NCBI GenBank assembly: GCA_018335755.1
Contig: JAGXRK010000045.1
Span: forward strand, 1-64,000
Origin: Ignavibacterium sp.
GTDB lineage: Bacteria; Bacteroidota; Ignavibacteria; Ignavibacteriales; Ignavibacteriaceae
DNA length: 64,000 nucleotides
Direction: 5' to 3'
The translations under genes and the position numbers were made by a program. Positions within the stretch are counted from its first letter, which is position 1, and the number at the start of each line of letters is the position of its first letter. This document shows, in pieces, positions 26,197-34,931 of the stretch. The notes under the pieces are model-generated. The model worked only from the letters and a program-made list of their open reading frames with translations, made no database searches and was not told where the DNA came from.

Positions 26197-29100
26197 TTAA
26201 AAGTCGAACCTATATTTTAATCCTAATTCATTAAACATATCGCTAGAAAGAGTAGTTTCATTAATTGCTTCTTTTCTTTCCAGCCTAAGCAGCAGTCTTT
26301 GAATAATGGGATACTCAATTTTGACGTTAGCACGACTTAAATCCTGAAAAACATCTGTTGAGCCGCCGATTTCATATCTAAATTTGCCGGCACGACCGAT
26401 AAGGTTGAATTTGGTTTCAGAACCAACCTGCCTTAGCTGAACACTTCTAACATAATCACCTAAATACCTGTTAAGCACACCACCCAATACCGAGCCAGCT
26501 AAACTGGCAGCAGTGTTAGCAGCGGCATTCATTTCCTGAGTAGTTGCACCATCAGTGAACCTTCCTGCAATAATAAACAGAAATGCGTCAGTGGTAGATT
26601 TTGTCGGATCTGGTTCATCACTTTCTATTTTATCTGAACCAATATATACGGCAATATTTTCTTCATCACGGATAAAATTCTGAGCCAGGTCGCTTAAGGG
26701 ACCGCTAAATTTAATTTTAACAGCAACTTCTACCTCTTCTGCAGTCCCAGTAGTATCGGCAGGATAGTAGTAATCTTTATATGTTGCAACGATATTTAAT
26801 AACGGGTTATCAAGTTTTTCGACACGAACATTTCCTCTTACATCAAAAGACTTTATAAAAGATAGCTTCGATCCTTCAAGAAGGTTAAGCTGTCCGGTGG
26901 AAGCGATCCGGCCCTCTCTGGAAGTTAATTCAAAATTCCCATCCATTACAGCTACAAGATCCTGATTGAGTTCTCTTGATAATACAACTACCATTTTAGC
27001 TTCGGTTTTCATATTAACACGAACTCTATAGTCAAAAAAGCTTTGCTCTGCAGTTACACCTGACTGTTCTAATTTGCTTTGCTCTGCAAATTGTATTAAG
27101 CTGTCCAGCTCCAAATCTTTAATTTTAAGAGTATCAATGATATCGGGAAATCTGTAAATAAAACCTGATGTATTCTGATATGCAGTCTGCATAAGCTGAA
27201 AATTTAAATCAGCAACGGTAACGTTTATTGGAATATCTACAAAAGTTGTCTGATCATTTATTGTTAAAGTGATCTCCCCATCAGTTTGAATTGCCAGATC
27301 GCCGTAAACAAGAGGATTAGCTTCTCGTGATATTCTATCCAATATTTTAAGATCACCTTTAAGTGTAAGTGACGCATTGCCAATTTTGAATTGATCAAGA
27401 CGTATTTCTCCGCTTCCGTTTAAAGTTCCACCATATTTGGTACCTATGGTGTTGCCAATCTGAAGACTTTCCAGTTTTATCACATTTCTATCTAATAATA
27501 TTGATGTTTCAAAATTATACCTCAGGTTATTCTGTTCGGCAGTAAATGCTGTGTTAATAATATTTAATGTACCTTTTAATTCAGGATCATCAAAGGTACC
27601 TTTAAAATCTATATTTGTATTAAACATTCCTGTAAGGTCATTAACAAATGGAACTGAATTTCCTAAGGAAGCAAGATCAAAATTGTCTGAAACTAGTTTA
27701 AGGTTTAATTCATTGTTTTTCGCATCATCTTTTTTGCCAGATATGGCTAAGGGAATTGTACCAAATAAAGAAAGCTTGGGAGATTCAAAAGTTCTGAGTG
27801 AATCAACAAATCGTAAATCTGTATACAGTTCATTATGTTCAAATGAAAAAGATGAAATTATCGTTCCAAGATTTTTTTCCTGATAAGTTAAATTATTCAA
27901 CTTCAAATCTGCTGTTAATTTGGGATTTGATACTGTTCCGGATAATTCACCATCAAGACTTATTTTTGAATCAAAATTACTTGCATCTTGAATTCCTAAA
28001 ACTTCTCTTCCAATTTCTCTCCATTCAATATCCTGAGCCTGCATTTTCAGCACACCATATTCTTCAAGACCGACTTCACCGCTTAAAGAAAACAGACCAT
28101 CTGCGATGGCTATTTTAAAGTTATTAAAATTAATTTTTGAATCGTTATAGCCGATGATAATTTGTTCATAATTTACAATATTTAATTCATTATAGTTAAT
28201 TATCATCGGATCGATGATTGCAGTTAGTATTTCAAGTTCATCATCAACCTGAATAGTACTTTTCAGTTTAAGCTCAATTTCATTTTCTAACTTTGTATTA
28301 AAACTAAAGGCCACAGAATCACTTGTCAAATCTGTGCGAAAAGATATATCATACAAATTAGTACCGGCATATAGTCTGTTAGAACGCAAGAAAACCGAAG
28401 CTGATAAGTCTTCAATGAATCCATCCTCAATTTTATTCCATAGATCAATGTCAAATACTGTTCTGGTAAGGAAAAAAAGGTTAACATTATCCCAATACTT
28501 AAAGTAATTAATGTCAAGTGTAGAATTAAAATCAATGCTGTCTTCATCAGCAAATATCTGCCCGCTTATACTTCCATCAATTTCAACTTCAGAATTATTG
28601 AAACGTATTGTCAGAAAATCTTTAAAGTCAACAAGATAATCCAGATTAATAGTTTCATACTGCAGTAATTGTTTACTCCGCTGACTCAATTCTGTAACAG
28701 GCTGTTCATCAGATGGGAACAGAAAGGAATATTTATCTAGTATAGATTTTTGAATCAATTCTATTTCAGCAGTTGCTACTTCAGCAAGATTAGAGATTGA
28801 ATATTTGCCGGAGATTGTTAAATCTGCAATATCAGAAATAATATTAATAACTTTATTACCATTATCATTTCGCCTTATATCAACAATAAGTGCTGTACTG
28901 TCAATTTCGAAGTCATAAATAAAGCTATCGTTCATATTCATTACAAGAAACAGGTCGAGACTATCCGGATCAAAACCCTTGCCTTCTGCCTGCATTTCAA
29001 AATTAAACCTGGAATTAAGTTCTGAATCGCTGAGTATTTTTCCAATATTAAAATTATTTGAACTTAATTCTAAAGTATAAGCGGGATCATTTGTGTCTGT

Positions 29101-30675
29101 GAAGTTTAAATTAGCCACTAATTTTAAATCAGTGGAATTATCAAGTAATATATCCAAATTACTTATAACTATTCCCTTTTCAGCTCTGGCAGATAATTTT
29201 AATTCTTCCAGATAAGCATCTCCAAGTGAAGATCTCAAACCAGTGATAATAATGTCTGAATTCATTTCATTCAGATCGAAACCGGAGCCTTTTACCTTGA
29301 TACTGCTGTTAAGGTTTGTTTTAATTGATGTAAAAGGCTGTAGATTAAATTTTTTAGTTTCCAGGTCTACATTATAAGTTGGGATTTGCGCTTGAAAGTT
29401 CAGATTAATATTTCCCTTAATATTGTTAGCTTTTTCAGAGTTTAGATTTATAACTGTCCGGAAATCGACAGGGTTTCCTGTAAAGATAAGAGTATCGATA
29501 TTTACAACTCCAAAATCTGAATAAACAGGAAAATCCAAGGATGCAAAAAGTGAAGAGGGATCAGCAGGATCTATTATTGAACCATTTAAATTAGCGTTGA
29601 TAAATAAATTATCAGAGTCTAAAATATTATTTAATACGCACCGCATTTTTAAGGTGGTTTTATTGTATGTAAAAAGAAAATCATCTATTGATAGATTATT
29701 CAGTGAACCCTCGGCAAACAGGTTTACTGCTATTTCGCCTCTCATAAAATTAAAATCCGGAATAAATGTACTTATGTCATCAAAGTTTAATTTTTCCGAT
29801 TCAAACTTAATCCTTAGCGGTGCATTGCTTAACTCTTCATTTGTAAAATCACTAAATAAGTTCACATCTGTTATGCCCGCATTCAAAGATATTTCCGATT
29901 TTTCAGTAATAATATTAAGTTCATTTACAAGAACACCATTTTCTGTAGAGAAGAATTCACCGCGGAGTGATTTTAGGTTAAAAAATTTAAAGTTAGGATT
30001 AAACGTAAACTCTGATACTTTTACCTGATAGGAATTTTTATTCATATCAGCATAAGCACTTAAATGAAGATATAAATCGCTGATTCTAAAGTCAGCCATG
30101 TTCATAGATTCATAAACCGAATTACTGTTAATTTTGGAATATTCCTGAAGAGTAAAAGCAATATTATTAAGCTGAAGATCTGCAACCTGAAATGCAAAAG
30201 GAAATGGTGAGGAAGTTGTATCAGTGTCTTCTTCTTCTGAAGGCAGAAATAATTTTGCTACATTCAGTGTTCCATCGCTGTCTTCTTTTAAATTTATAGC
30301 AGAGTTTCTTATTACAATTTTTCGTGCATAAATTATCTTAAATAAAATTTTCAGAGGGCTTGTTTTAACTTCAATATGCTCGGCTATAAAAACGGTATCG
30401 TTATTCTGTGTTAACAAAGTATTTTTAAGCACAACAGATGTAAATATCGTGCCTTCCAGCTTATCAATAGAAATCTTACCATTCATCCCACTGTTAATTT
30501 CTTCAACAATTGTATCCTTAAGCCATCCCCTGAATACTGAAGTTTGAGTAAAACCAAAAGTAATTAATAGAATAGCCAGAATGCCGATTAAAAAGTATAA
30601 AAATGAGTTTACACCAATACGCAGTATTTTCTGACCGGTGATTTTCTTTTTTATTTTTATTTTTTTTTCTTTCAC
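26197..30675 (-). CDS. tamB: TamB-like translocation/assembly module protein
   Basis: A 1492-residue AsmA-like/TamB protein that spans the periplasm and is thought to move lipids or help insert outer-membrane proteins. A basic N-terminus (KEKKIKIKKK) precedes one signal-anchor helix near residues 20-45. The long middle is repetitive beta-strand with conserved short groove-type units. The C-terminal DUF490 domain (about 1150-1492) contains REGRIASTGQLNLLEGSKL-type sequence and the terminal GLKYRFDF. No tamA is present in the window, so it may work with the BamA encoded at 38680. It overlaps rfaE2 by 4 bases (ATGA). Confidence 0.9.
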   Translation of the reverse strand: MKEKKIKIKKKITGQKILRIGVNSFLYFLIGILAILLITFGFTQTSVFRGWLKDTIVEEINSGMNGKISIDKLEGTIFTSVVLKNTLLTQNNDTVFIAEHIEVKTSPLKILFKIIYARKIVIRNSAINLKEDSDGTLNVAKLFLPSEEEDTDTTSSPFPFAFQVADLQLNNIAFTLQEYSKINSNSVYESMNMADFRISDLYLHLSAYADMNKNSYQVKVSEFTFNPNFKFFNLKSLRGEFFSTENGVLVNELNIITEKSEISLNAGITDVNLFSDFTNEELSNAPLRIKFESEKLNFDDISTFIPDFNFMRGEIAVNLFAEGSLNNLSIDDFLFTYNKTTLKMRCVLNNILDSDNLFINANLNGSIIDPADPSSLFASLDFPVYSDFGVVNIDTLIFTGNPVDFRTVINLNSEKANNIKGNINLNFQAQIPTYNVDLETKKFNLQPFTSIKTNLNSSIKVKGSGFDLNEMNSDIIITGLRSSLGDAYLEELKLSARAEKGIVISNLDILLDNSTDLKLVANLNFTDTNDPAYTLELSSNNFNIGKILSDSELNSRFNFEMQAEGKGFDPDSLDLFLVMNMNDSFIYDFEIDSTALIVDIRRNDNGNKVINIISDIADLTISGKYSISNLAEVATAEIELIQKSILDKYSFLFPSDEQPVTELSQRSKQLLQYETINLDYLVDFKDFLTIRFNNSEVEIDGSISGQIFADEDSIDFNSTLDINYFKYWDNVNLFFLTRTVFDIDLWNKIEDGFIEDLSASVFLRSNRLYAGTNLYDISFRTDLTSDSVAFSFNTKLENEIELKLKSTIQVDDELEILTAIIDPMIINYNELNIVNYEQIIIGYNDSKINFNNFKIAIADGLFSLSGEVGLEEYGVLKMQAQDIEWREIGREVLGIQDASNFDSKISLDGELSGTVSNPKLTADLKLNNLTYQEKNLGTIISSFSFEHNELYTDLRFVDSLRTFESPKLSLFGTIPLAISGKKDDAKNNELNLKLVSDNFDLASLGNSVPFVNDLTGMFNTNIDFKGTFDDPELKGTLNIINTAFTAEQNNLRYNFETSILLDRNVIKLESLQIGNTIGTKYGGTLNGSGEIRLDQFKIGNASLTLKGDLKILDRISREANPLVYGDLAIQTDGEITLTINDQTTFVDIPINVTVADLNFQLMQTAYQNTSGFIYRFPDIIDTLKIKDLELDSLIQFAEQSKLEQSGVTAEQSFFDYRVRVNMKTEAKMVVVLSRELNQDLVAVMDGNFELTSREGRIASTGQLNLLEGSKLSFIKSFDVRGNVRVEKLDNPLLNIVATYKDYYYPADTTGTAEEVEVAVKIKFSGPLSDLAQNFIRDEENIAVYIGSDKIESDEPDPTKSTTDAFLFIIAGRFTDGATTQEMNAAANTAASLAGSVLGGVLNRYLGDYVRSVQLRQVGSETKFNLIGRAGKFRYEIGGSTDVFQDLSRANVKIEYPIIQRLLLRLERKEAINETTLSSDMFNELGLKYRFDF

Positions 30676-31151
30676 TTACAGTATTTCGTAACTATAGAAT
30701 CAATAATTTTTGAAGTTGACTGATCATTTACAAATTCTATTGAACGAACAACACCTCCATGCGCTTCAACAACTTCCCTTCCTACAATATTATCAATTGA
30801 CCAGTCAGCGCCTTTAACTAAAACATCGGGAATAATTTTTTCAATAACATCAGAAGGAGTATCTTCTTCGAAAATAACTACATAATCCACAGGTTTTAAA
30901 TTTGAAACAACAAACGCACGTTCCTCTTCCTTTAGTACAGGTCTTTTATCACCTTTAATTATTTTTACAGATTCATCGCTATTTAAACCAACTATTAAAA
31001 CATTGCCAAGAGATTTTGCTTTAATTAGGTAATCTATATGCCCTGCGTGAATCAGGTCAAATACGCCGTTAGTAAAAACAACTATTTTACCTTCAACCTT
31101 GAGCTGCTGCCGAATGATTTTCAGTTCTCCAAGTGATTTAATTCTATTCAT
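30672..31151 (-). CDS. rfaE2: D-glycero-beta-D-manno-heptose 1-phosphate adenylyltransferase
   Basis: This nucleotidyltransferase converts heptose 1-phosphate and ATP to ADP-heptose, a precursor of the LPS inner core. The cytidylyltransferase-like signature is VFTNGVFDLIHAGHIDYL (HxGH nucleotide site). The 159 residues carry GLNSDESVKIIKG and LVKGADW, typical of the RfaE domain II. In E. coli this activity is fused to the kinase as HldE; here the two are separate adjacent genes overlapping by 4 bases. The next gene, tamB, also overlaps by 4 bases. Confidence 0.93.
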   Translation of the reverse strand: MNRIKSLGELKIIRQQLKVEGKIVVFTNGVFDLIHAGHIDYLIKAKSLGNVLIVGLNSDESVKIIKGDKRPVLKEEERAFVVSNLKPVDYVVIFEEDTPSDVIEKIIPDVLVKGADWSIDNIVGREVVEAHGGVVRSIEFVNDQSTSKIIDSIVTKYCK

Positions 31152-32143
31152 TTGTTTTCCTGAATTATAGTGTTAAAAAGTTTATTTGCTTCAATTGGAA
31201 CTATACCAACCTCCTCGCACACAATACCACCAGCATAGTTGGCAAGGTATGATGCTTCAATAATATCAGCACCGGAGGCAAGAGCTATAGTTAAAGTGGA
31301 AATTACGGTATCGCCAGCCCCGGAAACATCTGCTACTTTCCTTGCTTTTGTAGGCATTCTTTTCTCTGGCTTGCCTTTTTCAAAAACTGCAATTCCCTCA
31401 GAACCTAAAGTTAGAAGCACATTATCTGCTTTAAGTTTCTGTAAAAGAATTTTACCTGCCTGTGATATATCGTCATTCGTTCTGAGTTTTATTCCCAAAA
31501 CATCCTCGGCTTCTTTTCTGTTAGGTTTAAATACAGTTACATTTTGATAAGCAAAAAAGTTATGGAATTTCGGATCGACGGTAACCAGAATTTTCTTTTT
31601 TTGAGCTAAAGAAATTATTTGTTGAATCACATATTCATCAAGAACACCTTTATTGTAATCCTGAAGAATTATACCATCTAAAGAATCAATTATTTCTTCA
31701 AGATGACTAAGGAGTTTTGTAAATAAATCCGAATTTAAATTTTGTTTACTTTCTTTATCAATTCTTACAACGTGCTGCTTATCAGCAATAACTCTTGTTT
31801 TTGCTGTTGTCGGTCTGTTTTCATCAACTAAAATTCCTTTGGCTGAAATATTTAATTCTGAAAGAAGAGAAGTAAATATTGTACCAAAACTATCATAACC
31901 AATAACACCAATTGGTTCTGCAATACCGCCGAGAGATAAAATGTTTAATGCGCAGTTAGCCGCACCGCCAAATCGGAAAAATTCGTTTTCAACTTCAACA
32001 ACAGGGACAGGTGCTTCAGGAGAAATTCTTCTAACATCTCCCCAAAAGTAAATATCCAACATCATATCGCCGATAATAGCAATACGTTTTCCATTAAAGC
32101 TGTTTTTTAATTCAATTAATCTCTTTTCGGAAATTTTTATCAT
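31148..32143 (-). CDS. rfaE1: D-glycero-beta-D-manno-heptose-7-phosphate kinase
   Basis: A PfkB-family sugar kinase that makes heptose 1,7-bisphosphate for ADP-heptose. The 331-residue sequence has the N-terminal GDMMLDIYFWGDVRRISPEA motif and GGAANCALNILSLGG. The ATP/catalytic motif is DVSGAGDTVISTL near residue 270. It is the first gene of the rfaE1-rfaE2-tamB-rnr-metalloprotease run and the likely site of its promoter, although I see no convincing -35/-10 pair in the 139-base upstream gap. The phosphatase GmhB and isomerase GmhA of the pathway are not in the window. Confidence 0.93.
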   Translation of the reverse strand: MIKISEKRLIELKNSFNGKRIAIIGDMMLDIYFWGDVRRISPEAPVPVVEVENEFFRFGGAANCALNILSLGGIAEPIGVIGYDSFGTIFTSLLSELNISAKGILVDENRPTTAKTRVIADKQHVVRIDKESKQNLNSDLFTKLLSHLEEIIDSLDGIILQDYNKGVLDEYVIQQIISLAQKKKILVTVDPKFHNFFAYQNVTVFKPNRKEAEDVLGIKLRTNDDISQAGKILLQKLKADNVLLTLGSEGIAVFEKGKPEKRMPTKARKVADVSGAGDTVISTLTIALASGADIIEASYLANYAGGIVCEEVGIVPIEANKLFNTIIQENK

Positions 32144-32282
32144 TTTTTACCTGAATTATTGAAATTATAAGTAATAAGATAACTATAAAAAAATGGCTTA
32201 AAAAGAGGATAAAATGTAGTTAAAACAAAATAAAAAGAATAAATATGAAGGAAGTTGGTGCTTAAATTATAAAAATTGTGTG

Positions 32283-33365
32283 TTATTTTACTCCCCACTT
32301 CGCAAGCTGATTTGAAATTTTCAACCTCACAAGACCTCTATCAGTTCCTATCCACAAATAATCAGATTCAAATAGTAACGTCAAGATTTTTGAGGAATTT
32401 ATTTTTATTTCATCTAGATTCACCGGACTAACTTCATTTGTAAGTCTGTTAATCAGATATAATCCTTTTCCAAATTCTTTTTTATCGCGACGATCAAATT
32501 CATAAACACCTGTCCAAATATAATTTCCGGTTCTTGCCATAGAATAAATACCGTTACCTCCTAAACCATCAACGCGTGAAATTCTTTCCCAACTGAATTT
32601 TCTATTGAATAAATATATCCCTCCTATATTGAATGTAGGATTTTCTCTTGTAACAAATTCATCTGTTCCGAACCAGATATTTCTTCCTTCGAATAAAAAT
32701 GATGAGACTGAAACGGATTCTCCTTCACCTAGAAAATTTCTGTCCTTATTATTTATGTAAGACCATGCAGCACGGTCGTTGATCTTTTTACTCATATCAA
32801 AGCTATGTGCACCGGATTCACTGCCGAACCAGATCAGGCTATCGCCATCAATTGAGATTGATTTAATGTTATTACTTTTCTGATCATTCCCCTGCATTCT
32901 ATCAATATCAATATATCTCCTTCTTTTAATATCAAAGTGAGTGATGTTTCTGAACCTGCCAATCCAAAGTAAATCTCTTTTATTATCGTATTTAAGAGCT
33001 CTTATCCAATTTCCGAACTCTCCGCCAAGTGCAAATTTCCGTTTGGTCCATCTATTAGTTTTTCTATCAAGCGTGAACAGACCTTCTGTAGTGCCGGCCC
33101 AGACAAAATTAGGACTGACTTCGAGAGTAAAGAATAAATCATTATCTAAATTATTATTTGCAGTTGAATAATTGAACCACTTTTCCTCACTAAAAGAAAA
33201 TCGATAAATTCCCTGACCATACGTTGCTACCCATAGATAGTTGCCGTCTATTTTCATATCAATAATTGTTGCGCCTTCAAGAAATAAATCGGATTCTATT
33301 TGCGAAGAAATATTGCTGTTGAGAAGAAGAACAAGGGTAATATTTAATAATATTATTCTAATCAT
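32283..33365 (-). CDS. exported two-component-regulator-type beta-propeller protein
   Basis: A 360-residue exported protein with a signal peptide (about 1-21, NISSQ). It consists of Reg_prop-like repeats: LWVATYGQGIYRF, VWAGTTEGLFTLD, LWIGRFRNITHFD, IWFGSESGAHSFD, IWFGTDE, IWTGVYEFD and LWIGTDRGLVRL, about one every 45-50 residues. Seven such units suggest a single seven-bladed propeller. In Bacteroidota such repeats usually form the sensor part of hybrid kinases; here there is no kinase or membrane segment, so it may be a stand-alone periplasmic binding protein. It lies 37 bases after the lipM-like gene, possibly as the last gene of the lpx run. Confidence 0.78.
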   Translation of the reverse strand: MIRIILLNITLVLLLNSNISSQIESDLFLEGATIIDMKIDGNYLWVATYGQGIYRFSFSEEKWFNYSTANNNLDNDLFFTLEVSPNFVWAGTTEGLFTLDRKTNRWTKRKFALGGEFGNWIRALKYDNKRDLLWIGRFRNITHFDIKRRRYIDIDRMQGNDQKSNNIKSISIDGDSLIWFGSESGAHSFDMSKKINDRAAWSYINNKDRNFLGEGESVSVSSFLFEGRNIWFGTDEFVTRENPTFNIGGIYLFNRKFSWERISRVDGLGGNGIYSMARTGNYIWTGVYEFDRRDKKEFGKGLYLINRLTNEVSPVNLDEIKINSSKILTLLFESDYLWIGTDRGLVRLKISNQLAKWGVK

Positions 33366-33402
33366 ATTTAGGAGGAATTGCGAAAAAATTTTTTAAATAT
33401 CA

Positions 33403-34152
33403 TTAAGTAAATACAGTTTCATTGAACAAATTGAACTGAATATTAAAATGGCTTTCAAATCCCATCTTCAGGGAATTTTTAAGTCTATTGTAATCAATTT
33501 CCTTTTTAAGTATTGTCTTTAAATCTATGGTTGAGTTAACAATTTCTCCTTTAATTATTTGCCTTACGCTATTATCAATTTTAAGGTAATCAACGATTTT
33601 CAAATGATAATTACCGGACAGAATTGAACCGTGCTGAAGAATTACTTTACCCATTTTTCTCTGTGCACTTCCGACTAATTTTTTGCTGTTAAAATTAATT
33701 TCACTTTTTGAAGAAACTGCGAAACAAATTGTGCTTTTATCTTGTTTATAAAAATTTTTAAGGTCAGGTTGATTGTTCTCAAGTTCAAGTTGATTCATAG
33801 TATAATTATAAAAGATCAACCCTTTTTTTAAAGCAAGATTAATTTGATTGTAAAGATCATGCGCAGAAGTTTTATAATCAATGGGATAAATAACGGAATA
33901 AGTAAGCTCTTCAGAATGAAGGATTGCTCTGCCGCCGGTAGGTCTTTTTACAACATCAATATTATCAAGCCGGGCTTTTTCAATATTTATTTCTTCATTA
34001 CACTGATTGGCACCAAGTGAAATACAATAAGGGTTCCAACTATAAACACGAAAGATAACTTCATTCTCGGAAAGATTATTTGCAAGCTGAATATCCAGGT
34101 CCATATTGAACCTGCCTGTATTGGAACCTGTATCTAGGAACTTCCAGACCAT
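33403..34152 (-). CDS. lipoate ligase-fold protein, probable LipM-type octanoyltransferase
   Basis: A 249-residue biotin/lipoate A/B protein-ligase-fold enzyme. It has RPTGGRAILHSEELTYSV (residues 70-87) and KKLVGSAQRKMGKVILQHGS (157-176) with the conserved lysine (Lys158) of the active site. A cysteine in TICFAVSS (Cys143) lines up with the catalytic Cys of LipM/LipL octanoyltransferases, which precedes the KxxGSAQ motif by about 15 residues; LplA ligases lack it. A role in transferring octanoyl from acyl carrier protein to lipoyl domains is therefore likely, but I have not aligned it. Its start overlaps lpxA by 19 bases. Confidence 0.75.
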   Translation of the reverse strand: MVWKFLDTGSNTGRFNMDLDIQLANNLSENEVIFRVYSWNPYCISLGANQCNEEINIEKARLDNIDVVKRPTGGRAILHSEELTYSVIYPIDYKTSAHDLYNQINLALKKGLIFYNYTMNQLELENNQPDLKNFYKQDKSTICFAVSSKSEINFNSKKLVGSAQRKMGKVILQHGSILSGNYHLKIVDYLKIDNSVRQIIKGEIVNSTIDLKTILKKEIDYNRLKNSLKMGFESHFNIQFNLFNETVFT

Positions 34153-34928
34153 TTCTTACCGATAATTCCTCGTTTACTAGTTCTTATAAATTCAAGAACA
34201 TTTTGCACTAATCTATTATTACCGAGTTCAGCTTCAACCTTTTTCAGTGCCTGACTGACATTCAATGAGTGATCATATATATAGTTGTAAGTCTTTTTAA
34301 GTGCGTTAATATCTTCAACTGTAAATCCTCTTCTTCTCAAACCTACAAGGTTAAGCCCCGCGAATCTTAATGGCATTTCACCACAAAGTATGTATGGAGG
34401 AACATCCTGCACAGCACGGAATGCACCGCCAATCATACAGTGCTGGCCTACCTTACAAAACTGGTGAACGGGTGTCATTCCGCCAATAATAGCATAGTTT
34501 TCTACAGTAACGTGCCCTGCTATTTGAACCCCGTTTGCAAGAATAACATTGTCGCCAATAACACAATCATGAGCTACATGAGCATATGCCATCAGAAGGC
34601 ATTTTTTACCAATTTCTGATTTACCCGTTTCTTTTGTTCCTCTATGAAGAGTGACAAACTCATGTATTACTGTGTCATCTCCAATTATAAATAAACTTGG
34701 TTCCTGGCTGAATTTAAGATCCTGCGGTACGTGTGCAATAGATGATGCCTGTTTTATTTTTACTCTATCACCTATTCTGGCACCATCGTAAATAACTGCG
34801 TGAGGACCAATCTGGCAATCAATGCCAATTTCAACATCATCTTGAATTACAGCATAAGGACCAACGGTAATGTTATCACCAATTTTTGCTTTTGGACTTA
34901 CAATTGCAGTAGGATGAATATTGTTCAT
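34134..34928 (-). CDS. lpxA: acyl-ACP--UDP-N-acetylglucosamine O-acyltransferase
   Basis: This enzyme adds the first 3-hydroxyacyl chain to UDP-GlcNAc in lipid A synthesis. It is a left-handed beta-helix with hexapeptide repeats (IHPTAIVSPKAKIGDNITVG and onward). The catalytic histidine is His120 in AYAHVAHDC. The C-terminal helical part (about 195-264) contains the LpxA-specific GLRRRGFTVEDINALK. The 264-residue length is normal. It lies 3 bases after lpxC/fabZ and overlaps the lipM-like gene, so it is clearly in the same operon. Confidence 0.95.
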   Translation of the reverse strand: MNNIHPTAIVSPKAKIGDNITVGPYAVIQDDVEIGIDCQIGPHAVIYDGARIGDRVKIKQASSIAHVPQDLKFSQEPSLFIIGDDTVIHEFVTLHRGTKETGKSEIGKKCLLMAYAHVAHDCVIGDNVILANGVQIAGHVTVENYAIIGGMTPVHQFCKVGQHCMIGGAFRAVQDVPPYILCGEMPLRFAGLNLVGLRRRGFTVEDINALKKTYNYIYDHSLNVSQALKKVEAELGNNRLVQNVLEFIRTSKRGIIGKKWSGSS

Positions 34929-34931
34929 AAA

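Noticed and set aside
27551..28118. Plus-strand open frames within tamB
   Set aside because: Low-complexity shadows of the TamB coding strand; no SD, no recognisable sequence.
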